From: an uncultured Ruminococcus sp. | GTDB taxonomy: Bacteria; Bacillota; Clostridia; Oscillospirales; Ruminococcaceae | Assembly (NCBI GenBank): GCA_900545285.1 | Contig: UQYK01000076.1 | Coordinates: forward strand, 1 to 5,961 | Direction of reading: 5' to 3' | Length of the DNA stretch: 5,961 nucleotides | Part shown: positions 1-5,231 of the stretch, one piece after another | How the letters are laid out: each line of letters starts with the position of its first letter | How positions within the stretch are numbered: position 1 is the stretch's first letter | Program-made: the position numbers and the translations under genes | The notes under the pieces: generated by a model | Told to the model about the DNA's origin: nothing | Databases searched by the model: none | Seen by the model: only the letters and a program-made list of their open reading frames with translations

Positions 1-2
1 TG

Positions 3-53
3 CAGCAAAATTTGCCGAAAAGACACGTGTATACGCTTGTGAAGACAGGTTCT
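3..53 (-). repeat. Left copy of the 51-bp terminal inverted repeat
   Basis: Bases 3-53 are the reverse complement of 5911-5961 with a single mismatch (position 8 against 5956); bases 9-53 pair perfectly with 5911-5955. Read in the direction of the neighbouring gene, the repeat begins with the last base of the speB-like stop codon. It contains an imperfect 18-bp dyad centred on GTATAC (24-41, ACACGT-GTATAC-GCTTGT) and, at the outer end, the 11-bp palindrome GCAAAATTTGC (5-15). There is no strong GC stem followed by a T-run, so it does not look like a standard intrinsic terminator. No other copy was seen inside the window. Confidence 0.95.
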
Positions 54-1015
54 TACTTTCTCTTGCCGATCTTCTTCTGATAAGCGAGAATTGACATGAA
101 TTCAAAAATGATATTTGCACCCATATATGCTGTAATCTCCGAATGGTCATACGGAGGAGCAACCTCTACCACATCAAAGCCTGTAAAGTTCAGGTCTTTC
201 AGTGCCCTGATGTATTGCAGCGTCTCAAATGAAGTGAATCCGCCTACTTCAGGAGTACCGGTACCAGGAGCATATGCAGGATCCACAAAGTCAATGTCGA
301 ACGTGAGGAACACCTTGTTGTCTCCTACCTTTTCCTGAATGACCTTGAGCAGATCCTCAGGGGTGAATGTATGGAGCTTGTCCCCCGGAATCACTGTAAA
401 GCCGAGATCTGCTGCGATTTTAAAATCGTCCGGATCATAGAGAGAACCACGCATACCAATCTGAACTGATTTTTCCGGATCAATCAGACCTTCTTCCATC
501 GCTCTGCGAAATGGTGTTCCGTGATTATACTTCTGACCGAACACGGTATCACAAAGATCCAGATGGGAATCGAAATGCACAAGGCTGACTTTTCCGTGCT
601 TCTTGGCGATTGCTCTCAGCTCACCCAGGGTAACCGCATGGTCACCGCCGATGCTGATTGGAACTGCACCGCATGCAAGCACACTGTCAAGCGTCTGCTC
701 AATTGCTGCATAAGTTTCATGGATGTAGTCCGGAATTACAGGAACATCTCCCAGATCAGCACCATTCAAGGAATCCATGATGTTTACGCCCATTGCAACA
801 TTGTTCGGTTTGATCATCGCGGAAATATTTCTTACTCCGTTCGGGCCGAATCTTGCACCTGCTCTGAATGAAGCAGCGGTATCAAACGGAATACCCACAA
901 TCGCAAAATCCAATCCCTCTGCGGAATTTGCACGCGGAAGTCTCATGAAGTTTCCCATATTGCAAAAACGAGGGGAGCCTGAGGCACTGGGCGGCTGACA
1001 ATTTTTATCGATCAT
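53..1015 (-). CDS. speB: Agmatinase/ureohydrolase-family enzyme (guanidino-compound hydrolase)
   Basis: A cytosolic 320-residue ureohydrolase that should release urea from a guanidino compound using two metal ions. All family metal ligands are visible: H126 (GGDH), D149/H151/D153 (DSHLD) and D240/D242 (DIDFVDP), plus the conserved E284 (VVEVAPP). Length is normal and the C terminus is intact. The N-terminal stretch PRF...NFMRLP (15-27), FRAGARFGP (50-58) and HGTPFRRA (165-172) recall, from memory, guanidinobutyrase/guanidinopropionase-type members (GbuA, GpuA) more than E. coli SpeB, so the substrate could be agmatine, a guanidino acid or guanidine itself. Ser150 replaces the usual Ala of DAHxD. 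The ATG at 1013-1015 has an AAAGGAA site about 12 nt upstream, rather long but acceptable. The gene is divergent from a urease operon, which could consume the urea made. Family certain; substrate not. Confidence 0.93.
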   Translation of the reverse strand: MIDKNCQPPSASGSPRFCNMGNFMRLPRANSAEGLDFAIVGIPFDTAASFRAGARFGPNGVRNISAMIKPNNVAMGVNIMDSLNGADLGDVPVIPDYIHETYAAIEQTLDSVLACGAVPISIGGDHAVTLGELRAIAKKHGKVSLVHFDSHLDLCDTVFGQKYNHGTPFRRAMEEGLIDPEKSVQIGMRGSLYDPDDFKIAADLGFTVIPGDKLHTFTPEDLLKVIQEKVGDNKVFLTFDIDFVDPAYAPGTGTPEVGGFTSFETLQYIRALKDLNFTGFDVVEVAPPYDHSEITAYMGANIIFEFMSILAYQKKIGKRK

Positions 1016-1136
1016 TTGAAACCACGTTCCTTTCCAATCAAAAATCGCTGAAGAACAAATTTACAGCTTTGCATTCCAGATCTCTCGGATGTTTTGACAC
1101 CCTCGATCCTTCGAGTCATTTCTGAATTGCTCTACG
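1016..1136 (-). promoter_or_regulatory. Structured 5' leader of the speB-like gene
   Basis: About 120 nt lie between the predicted start of transcription (near 1136) and the ATG. On the minus strand the centre can fold into a hairpin GGGTGT-CAAA-ACATCC (about 1103 down to 1088), enclosed by possible GATC/GATC pairing, and an overlapping alternative CTCGA-AGGA-TCGAG. Alternative folds of this kind suit a regulated leader, but no clear terminator or known riboswitch class is recognised. The ribosome binding site AAAGGAA lies near 1031-1037. Function is inferred only from length and foldability. Confidence 0.4.
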
Positions 1137-1152
1137 TGCTGAATTATAGCAC
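1136..1152. promoter_or_regulatory. Dyad over the -10 box of the speB-like promoter (possible operator)
   Basis: GTGCT (1136-1140) and AGCAC (1148-1152) form a 5-bp inverted repeat with a 7-bp spacer that covers the -10 hexamer and the predicted transcription start. Such a position would suit a repressor site. The arms are short, so it may be chance. Confidence 0.35.
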
Positions 1153-1171
1153 ACGCCTCCAAGGATGTCAA
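1143..1171 (-). promoter_or_regulatory. Consensus sigma-A promoter for the speB-like gene
   Basis: On the minus strand the -35 box is TTGACA (1171-1166), the spacer is exactly 17 bp, and the -10 box is TATAAT (1148-1143), preceded by TGC, which gives an extended -10. Both hexamers match the consensus completely. An A/T-rich stretch lies just upstream (minus-strand sense, about 1172-1200) and could act as an UP element. The predicted start is near 1136. The promoter points only to the speB-like gene. Confidence 0.88.
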
Positions 1172-1273
1172 GACAAAATTTGCGTTTTTTTGCGAAATTA
1201 TGCATTTTGGGATAGCCTTTGTCATATAAAAAATACCGAAATTTCGACGATTTTCTAATTGTCACATTTCGAT

Positions 1274-1289
1274 TATTCATTTTTGAATA
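1274..1289. promoter_or_regulatory. Palindrome copy 1, TATTCA-N4-TGAATA (possible operator)
   Basis: TATTCA (1274-1279) and TGAATA (1284-1289) are perfect 6-bp inverted arms around TTTT. The same arms and spacing recur at 1368-1383. Copy 1 is also flanked symmetrically by TCACA (1262-1266) and TGTGA (1297-1301), both equally far from its centre. It lies between the two divergent promoters, as expected for a dimeric regulator site. Confidence 0.5.
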
Positions 1290-1367
1290 GCATTTTTGTG
1301 AAAGTTGACAGGATATGCGAAAGCATCCTCCATATCTGATAAGTGCACGTCATTGCCATCTTTTTTC

Positions 1368-1383
1368 TATTCAAAGCTGAATA
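1368..1383. promoter_or_regulatory. Palindrome copy 2, TATTCA-N4-TGAATA (possible operator)
   Basis: TATTCA (1368-1373) and TGAATA (1378-1383) surround AAGC. The arms match those of copy 1 exactly while the 4-bp centre differs, which points to conserved protein contacts rather than simple sequence duplication. It ends 25 bp before the -35 box of the urease-operon promoter, a position typical of an activator site. Copies 1 and 2 are 94 bp apart, close to nine helical turns. Confidence 0.5.
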
Positions 1384-1408
1384 AAATAAGAATTTTTTTC
1401 TCACGCTA

Positions 1409-1437
1409 TTGCCAAAAGCAATGCGATGTGCTATACT
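1409..1437 (+). promoter_or_regulatory. Sigma-A promoter of the urease operon
   Basis: TTGCCA (1409-1414), a 17-bp spacer and TATACT (1432-1437) preceded by TGC (extended -10) give a strong predicted promoter. Transcription should start near 1444, leaving a leader of about 130 nt before the first start codon. It is the only convincing plus-strand promoter seen upstream of the operon, and gene spacing downstream is tight enough for one transcript. Confidence 0.75.
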
Positions 1438-1449
1438 GTGTATCAAAGC

Positions 1450-1507
1450 AATGACGCTCTTATCATCGATACGGCAAACGCCTGTCGATTACAAGAGCGT
1501 CATTTTT
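1450..1507 (+). terminator. Long hairpin with T-run in the operon leader (terminator or attenuator)
   Basis: AATGACGCTCTT (1450-1461) pairs perfectly with AAGAGCGTCATT (1493-1504). Inside, after an interrupted 3x3 junction, 1465-1475 pairs with 1480-1489 (one G-U pair, one bulged C at 1472) and is closed by an AAAC tetraloop. The whole 55-nt stretch is thus nearly one hairpin, and T residues follow to 1507. It begins only about six bases after the predicted transcription start. It would therefore either end a short RNA of roughly 65 nt or act as a conditional terminator for the urease operon. Confidence 0.7.
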
Positions 1508-1513
1508 ATTTAA

Positions 1514-1545
1514 AGCACCTGTTTCATTGATACGAAACAGGTGCT
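1514..1545 (+). promoter_or_regulatory. Second leader hairpin upstream of the first ribosome binding site
   Basis: AGCACCTGTTTC (1514-1525) pairs perfectly over 12 bp with GAAACAGGTGCT (1534-1545), with an 8-nt loop ATTGATAC. No T-run follows, so it is not a terminator. It ends 14 nt before the AAAGGAAG ribosome binding site (1560-1567). The segment TCATTGATACG (1524-1534) nearly repeats TCATCGATACG (1463-1473) of the first hairpin, which suggests that the two hairpins form one tandem element. Confidence 0.65.
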
Positions 1546-1574
1546 GACAAACAATTTTGAAAGGAAGTATTCTT

Positions 1575-1985
1575 ATGGCATGTTTTTTGGTACCGGCAGC
1601 AGAGGCAATTGTTGCAACGATTGCAGCAAAAGCTGTTAAGTCTCATGAGGCAAAGACTGGAGTACAGACAACGCACACTGCATGGGAAGAGAATCCAATT
1701 TCTCTTTCCAAAAAGATAACAAGGCTCTCCGGCTTTCTGTGGGGTGGTTCAGGACTATTGGCCTTTGAGCATCTCTGGCACGGTGAAATTTCTCCTGTTT
1801 TCCCGTTTCTGACTGCGGCAAGCAATCCGACTGACTTGGCTGCAATGCTTCACGAAATGGCAACCACAGGAACAGCCATGGCTTTGGCAGTAACGGCGGT
1901 ATGGGCTGTAACTACCATTGTTTCCGATCGGATTACCAAACGCACACTGCATCCTGCAAAAGTGTTAAGGAGGAAAGAAGGATGA
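1575..1985 (+). CDS. Conserved small membrane protein of unknown function, first gene of the operon
   Basis: A 136-residue protein with no function I can name. The N terminus (1-21, MACFLVPAAEAIVATIAAKA) is hydrophobic, a polar stretch with Lys and Glu follows (22-50), then hydrophobic segments near 51-64 and 99-117, and a basic C-terminal tail ending RRKEG. The region between carries EHLWHGE (65-71) and LHEMA (92-96), clustered His/Glu that could bind a metal or ligand (speculation). The ATG at 1575 is preferred over a TTG at 1557, because AAAGGAAG (1560-1567) sits 7 nt before the ATG and the TTG lies upstream of that site. The stop overlaps the next start (ATGA), implying translational coupling. 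From memory, similar unnamed protein pairs occur in other anaerobes. UreI/AmiS and known urea transporters look different and longer. Confidence 0.8.
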   Translation: MACFLVPAAEAIVATIAAKAVKSHEAKTGVQTTHTAWEENPISLSKKITRLSGFLWGGSGLLAFEHLWHGEISPVFPFLTAASNPTDLAAMLHEMATTGTAMALAVTAVWAVTTIVSDRITKRTLHPAKVLRRKEG

Positions 1986-2299
1986 CGCTTCTGATTGCAT
2001 TGGCAGCTGCATTTGCTGTCACCATTATCTGGTACATTTCGTCCAAAGCCAGAGCGCTGAAAGTAGGTCTGATGTGTTATATGTATTGGGGTGCATCTAT
2101 CATGTGGTTTGTCGATGCACTTTTTGCATACAAGGCGCAGGGAACAGCTTATTTTACGCCTTCCCATGCGGATATGATAAATGACAGCTTTTTAGGATTA
2201 TGTGCAGTTGCACTTGGCGCAATCATATGGCTTTGCGCTTTGCTGATCTGCGATCCAAAAGGCGTTGTAAAAGAAGTTCTCACACAGAAAAGAAAATGA
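1982..2299 (+). CDS. Conserved small membrane protein of unknown function, second gene of the pair
   Basis: A 105-residue protein with three likely membrane helices (about 2-19, 26-48 and 69-90) and a basic C terminus (VVKEVLTQKRK). The loop between helices 2 and 3 holds YFTPSHADMIND (57-68), and helix 2 contains YWGASIMWFVDA (35-46); both look like conserved motifs rather than random hydrophobic sequence. The start at 1982 overlaps the preceding stop by 4 bp and has AAGGAGG (1967-1973) 8 nt upstream, the best-placed site in this frame. Only 28 bp separate it from ureAB, which puts it in the urease transcript. It is probably the partner of the preceding protein in a membrane complex (inference from the overlap). 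Biochemical role not recognised. Confidence 0.8.
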   Translation: MTLLIALAAAFAVTIIWYISSKARALKVGLMCYMYWGASIMWFVDALFAYKAQGTAYFTPSHADMINDSFLGLCAVALGAIIWLCALLICDPKGVVKEVLTQKRK

Positions 2300-2327
2300 C
2301 AATAGCATAGGAATAGGAGGAATCACA

Positions 2328-3008
2328 ATGCGACTTGTTCCAAGAGAGCAGGACAAGCTTATGCTTCATTATGCAGGAATGCTTGCCCGTGACCGCAAGG
2401 CAGCAGGACTAAAGCTTAATTATCCCGAAGCTGTTGCGTATATCAGCATGATGGTAATGGAAAAAGCAAGAGCAGGCGTTTCTGCCGCTGAGCTCATGCA
2501 ATACGGCACAAAGCTTCTCACCGCTGATGATGTTATGGACGGCGTTCCGGAAATGATACACGAAATCCAGATCGAATCCACCATGCCGGACGGCACAAAG
2601 CTTGTAACAGTACACAATCCCATCAAAGGAAACAGCAAGCTCTGCCCCGGCGAATTTATTGTTGCAGAGGGCACGATAAAACTCAATGAGGGAACACAGA
2701 GCATAGAACTTATCGTTTTCAATACAGGTGACAGACCGATTCAGACAGGTTCTCATTTCCATTTTTTTGAAGTGAATAAGGATCTGGAATTTGACCGCAG
2801 GGCAGCTTACGGCATGCGCCTCGACATTCCCGCAGGTACAGCAGTGAGATTTGAACCTGGGGAGAAAAAGACAGTTCATCTGATTCCGATTGGCGGAAAT
2901 CGTATCGGCTATGGATTAAATGGACTGGTCAATGGAAAAATGGACGAGGAAAGCGTCCGGCAGGCTGCCTTTGAAAAGGCCAGAAAGCTTGGATTCAAGG
3001 GAGTGTAA
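2328..3008 (+). CDS. ureAB: Urease subunit gamma/beta fusion (UreAB)
   Basis: One 226-residue chain combines the two small urease subunits. Residues 1 to about 100 are the gamma (UreA) domain: KLMLHYAG (10-17), LNYPEAVAYIS (30-40), ADDVMDGVPEMI (66-77) and TKLVTVHNPI (90-99). The rest is the beta (UreB) domain: PGEF (107-110), GDRPIQTGSHFHFFEVN (133-149), RLDIPAGTAVRFEPGE (164-179) and GGNR (189-192). With UreC it forms the cytosolic nickel enzyme that hydrolyses urea to ammonia and carbamate. The layout is that of Helicobacter UreA (also a fusion, there slightly longer); most Bacillota have separate ureA and ureB. TAGGAGG (2314-2320) lies 7 nt before the ATG. The ureC start follows only 2 bp after the stop. 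Confidence 0.97.
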   Translation: MRLVPREQDKLMLHYAGMLARDRKAAGLKLNYPEAVAYISMMVMEKARAGVSAAELMQYGTKLLTADDVMDGVPEMIHEIQIESTMPDGTKLVTVHNPIKGNSKLCPGEFIVAEGTIKLNEGTQSIELIVFNTGDRPIQTGSHFHFFEVNKDLEFDRRAAYGMRLDIPAGTAVRFEPGEKKTVHLIPIGGNRIGYGLNGLVNGKMDEESVRQAAFEKARKLGFKGV

Positions 3009-3010
3009 AA

Positions 3011-4723
3011 ATGATTGAGATATCAAGAAAAGCTTACTGTGATATGTATGGCCCGACTGTTGGCGACAGAGTGAGACTTGGAGATACTTCACTTATTGCT
3101 GAGGTAGAAAAGGATCTGACCGTCCACGGTGATGAAGCAAAATTCGGCGGCGGAAAGTCCCTCCGCGACGGCATGGGGCAGTCCTGCAAAGCCACGGACA
3201 AGGAGTGCCTTGACACAGTTATCACAAATGCGCTGATCATTGACAGCACAGGCATCATAAAAGCGGATGTCGGCATAAAGGACGGTAAAATTGCAGGAAT
3301 CGGCAAAGCCGGAAATCCGGATATTATGAACGGCGTGGATCAGAATATGGTAATCGGTGCGTCCACAGAGGCGATTGCAGGAGAAGGTCTTATTCTTACT
3401 GCCGGCGGACTCGACACCCACATCCACTTCATTTCGCCAACACAGGTGCGAACTGCGCTTTACAGCGGTATTACCACCATGATAGGCGGCGGAACAGGCC
3501 CCGCGGACGGTACAAATGCAACAACATGCACACCTGGTGCTTTCAATATTCACAGAATGCTGGAAGCGTCTGAAGATCTGCCAATGAATTTCGGCTATCT
3601 CTGCAAGGGAAATTCAAGCGATATCACAACACTTGAAGAACAGATCCAGGCAGGTTGTATTGGTCTGAAAATACACGAAGACTGGGGCTCAACCCCTGAT
3701 GTCATTGATCACGCGCTTACAGTTGCGGATATGTATGACGTACAGGCAGCAATCCACACGGACACGCTGAATGAAGGGGGCTTTGTAGAGGATACGATCC
3801 GTGCTTTCAAAGGACGGACAATCCACACGTATCACACAGAGGGCGCCGGCGGCGGACATGCACCTGACATTATAAGAGCAGCAGCATTTCCAAATGTTCT
3901 CCCCTCTTCCACCAATCCGACCATGCCTTATACTGCCAATACATTGGACGAACATCTCGATATGCTGATGGTATGTCATCATCTTGACAAGAATGTTCCG
4001 GAGGATATCGCTTTTGCGGACTCAAGAATCCGTCCTGAAACAATTGCTGCTGAGGATGTTCTTCACGATATGGGAATTTTCTCCATGATGAGTTCTGATT
4101 CACAGGCAATGGGACGCGTAGGCGAAGTTATCACACGAACCTGGCAAACGGCAGACAAAATGAAAAAGCAACGCGGCGCACTTCCGGAAGACAGCGAGAG
4201 AAATGATAATTTCAGGATTAAGCGCTATATTTCCAAGTATACGATAAATCCTGCAATTACACACGGAGTTTCAGCATATGTAGGTTCTGTCGAAGTGGGA
4301 AAGATTGCAGATCTTGTACTCTGGAATCCGGCATTTTTCGGTGCAAAGCCGGACATGATCATAAAGGGCGGCTTTATTTTTGCTGCAAAAATGGGAGACG
4401 CAAACGCTTCGATTCCTACGCCGCAGCCTGTAAGCTATACCGAAATGTTCGGCGGACACGGACTTGCACTGTCAAGCACCTGTATTACATTTGTTTCAAA
4501 ATACGCTTATGAGGACAAGATAAAGGAAAAGCTGGGGCTGAAAAGACAGGTGCTTCCTGTTAAAAACTGCCGGAATATTTCCAAGGCAGATATGGTATAC
4601 AACAATGTCTGCGGCGACATTCAGGTTGACCCGGAGACTTATACCGTAACTGTTGACGGCCAGGTAATCACCTGCGAGCCGTTTGATGAGCTTGCGCTGG
4701 CACAGAGATATTTCATGTTCTGA
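3011..4723 (+). CDS. ureC: Urease catalytic subunit alpha (UreC)
   Basis: A 570-residue nickel amidohydrolase, normal full length for UreC. The active-site residues are all present: H137 and H139 (DTHIHF), the lysine to be carbamylated K220 and H222 (GLKIHEDWG), H249 (AAIHTDT), H275 (HTYHTEGAGGGHAPD), the mobile-flap Cys322 with H323/H324 (VCHHLD) and D363 (SSDSQAMGR). The N-terminal YGPTVGDRVRLGDT and C-terminal region are also typical. It holds the two nickel ions and cleaves urea to ammonia and carbamate in the cytosol. AAGGGAG (2997-3003), inside the end of ureAB, lies 7 nt before the ATG, which implies close coupling of the subunits. No frameshift or missing key residue is seen, so the enzyme should be functional if accessory proteins are supplied. 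Confidence 0.99.
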   Translation: MIEISRKAYCDMYGPTVGDRVRLGDTSLIAEVEKDLTVHGDEAKFGGGKSLRDGMGQSCKATDKECLDTVITNALIIDSTGIIKADVGIKDGKIAGIGKAGNPDIMNGVDQNMVIGASTEAIAGEGLILTAGGLDTHIHFISPTQVRTALYSGITTMIGGGTGPADGTNATTCTPGAFNIHRMLEASEDLPMNFGYLCKGNSSDITTLEEQIQAGCIGLKIHEDWGSTPDVIDHALTVADMYDVQAAIHTDTLNEGGFVEDTIRAFKGRTIHTYHTEGAGGGHAPDIIRAAAFPNVLPSSTNPTMPYTANTLDEHLDMLMVCHHLDKNVPEDIAFADSRIRPETIAAEDVLHDMGIFSMMSSDSQAMGRVGEVITRTWQTADKMKKQRGALPEDSERNDNFRIKRYISKYTINPAITHGVSAYVGSVEVGKIADLVLWNPAFFGAKPDMIIKGGFIFAAKMGDANASIPTPQPVSYTEMFGGHGLALSSTCITFVSKYAYEDKIKEKLGLKRQVLPVKNCRNISKADMVYNNVCGDIQVDPETYTVTVDGQVITCEPFDELALAQRYFMF

Positions 4724-4740
4724 GAAAGGGGAGAACCAGA

Positions 4741-5226
4741 ATGATCGCAGAAAAAGTAATCGGAAATCTGGCTAAAATCACGCCTTCCGTCGAAATCGAC
4801 ACCGTAAAGCTGGATTGGTTTGAAGCCGAGAAAAAACGAATCCGCAAAACCACCACAGGTGGACGTGATATTGGAATTGCCATAGATGAGACACTGAAAG
4901 ATGGTGACGTGATCTACCTTGACGATCAGCTTTGCGTTGCTGTAAAACTCACAAGCTGTCCCCTTCTCAAAATCAAGGTACACACCATGCAGGAAATGGG
5001 GCGGCTTTGCTTCGAGATAGGCAACCGGCATTTGTCATTGAAAATATCAGAGGACAATGTACTCATCCCTCATGATGCGCCTACAGAAAAGCATCTGAAA
5101 AACCTCGGCTTTTCGTGTGAAAGCGTCATCGGCAGATTTGATGATTTTATCGTTTGCAAGGCGCACGGACACGATCATGGCCATTCGCATGCACATAGCC
5201 ATGAGCATTCCCATGAACGGAGCTGA
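4741..5226 (+). CDS. ureE: Urease accessory protein UreE, nickel metallochaperone
   Basis: A 161-residue protein, typical UreE length. The N-terminal domain (1 to about 75) is the peptide-binding half; the second half contains GNRHL, with H97 matching the conserved nickel ligand (H96 in Klebsiella), followed by H111 and H118 in the region HDAPTEKHLKNLGF. The tail is strongly His-rich: nine His at every second position from 142 to 158, separated by Gly, Asp, Ser, Ala and Glu. UreE collects Ni and passes it to the UreG-containing activation complex. AGGGGAG (4727-4733) lies 7 nt upstream of the start. The gene follows ureC by 17 bp and precedes ureF by 5 bp. Confidence 0.97.
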   Translation: MIAEKVIGNLAKITPSVEIDTVKLDWFEAEKKRIRKTTTGGRDIGIAIDETLKDGDVIYLDDQLCVAVKLTSCPLLKIKVHTMQEMGRLCFEIGNRHLSLKISEDNVLIPHDAPTEKHLKNLGFSCESVIGRFDDFIVCKAHGHDHGHSHAHSHEHSHERS

Positions 5227-5231
5227 TCGAA

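Larger units (their letters stand above)
1172..1408. other. A/T-rich region between the two divergent promoters
   Basis: No coding sequence is seen here. The stretch is rich in A and T runs and holds the paired 16-bp palindromes described separately. It also holds a small stem with a GAAA tetraloop (ATGC-GAAA-GCAT, around 1315-1326). A TTGACA at 1305-1310 has no suitable -10 box at 16-18 bp. It most likely serves as the shared control region of the two transcription units. Confidence 0.6.

Noticed and set aside
521..871. Plus-strand open frame of 116 codons inside the ureohydrolase gene
   Set aside because: It lies wholly opposite a well-supported gene with all catalytic motifs, has no ribosome binding site of note, and its translation shows no recognisable family.
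1016..1136. Guanidine-I riboswitch or T-box in the ureohydrolase leader
   Set aside because: Only short strings (CCGAGAG, and GAGGGTGTC vaguely like the T-box GGGTGG) match from memory. The other conserved elements and the needed length are missing.
1305..1340. TTGACA at 1305-1310 as a second plus-strand promoter
   Set aside because: No acceptable -10 hexamer is found 16-18 bp downstream.
1274..1383. ArgR (ARG box) sites
   Set aside because: An ARG box is TGAAT-N4-ATTCA. Here the halves are reversed (ATTCA-N4-TGAAT), so only the half-site is similar.
1172..1408. CRISPR array, tRNA or rRNA gene in the non-coding region
   Set aside because: No regularly spaced repeats, cloverleaf or rRNA-like sequence was seen; only two copies of a palindrome are present.
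1450..1545. Guanidine-II or NiCo riboswitch in the urease-operon leader
   Set aside because: The loops lack the ACGR tetraloops of guanidine-II, and two simple hairpins do not form the multi-stem junction of NiCo.
1557..1574. TTG start giving a six-residue longer first membrane protein
   Set aside because: The AAAGGAAG ribosome binding site (1560-1567) would lie inside the extension, and its 7-nt distance to the ATG at 1575 is ideal.
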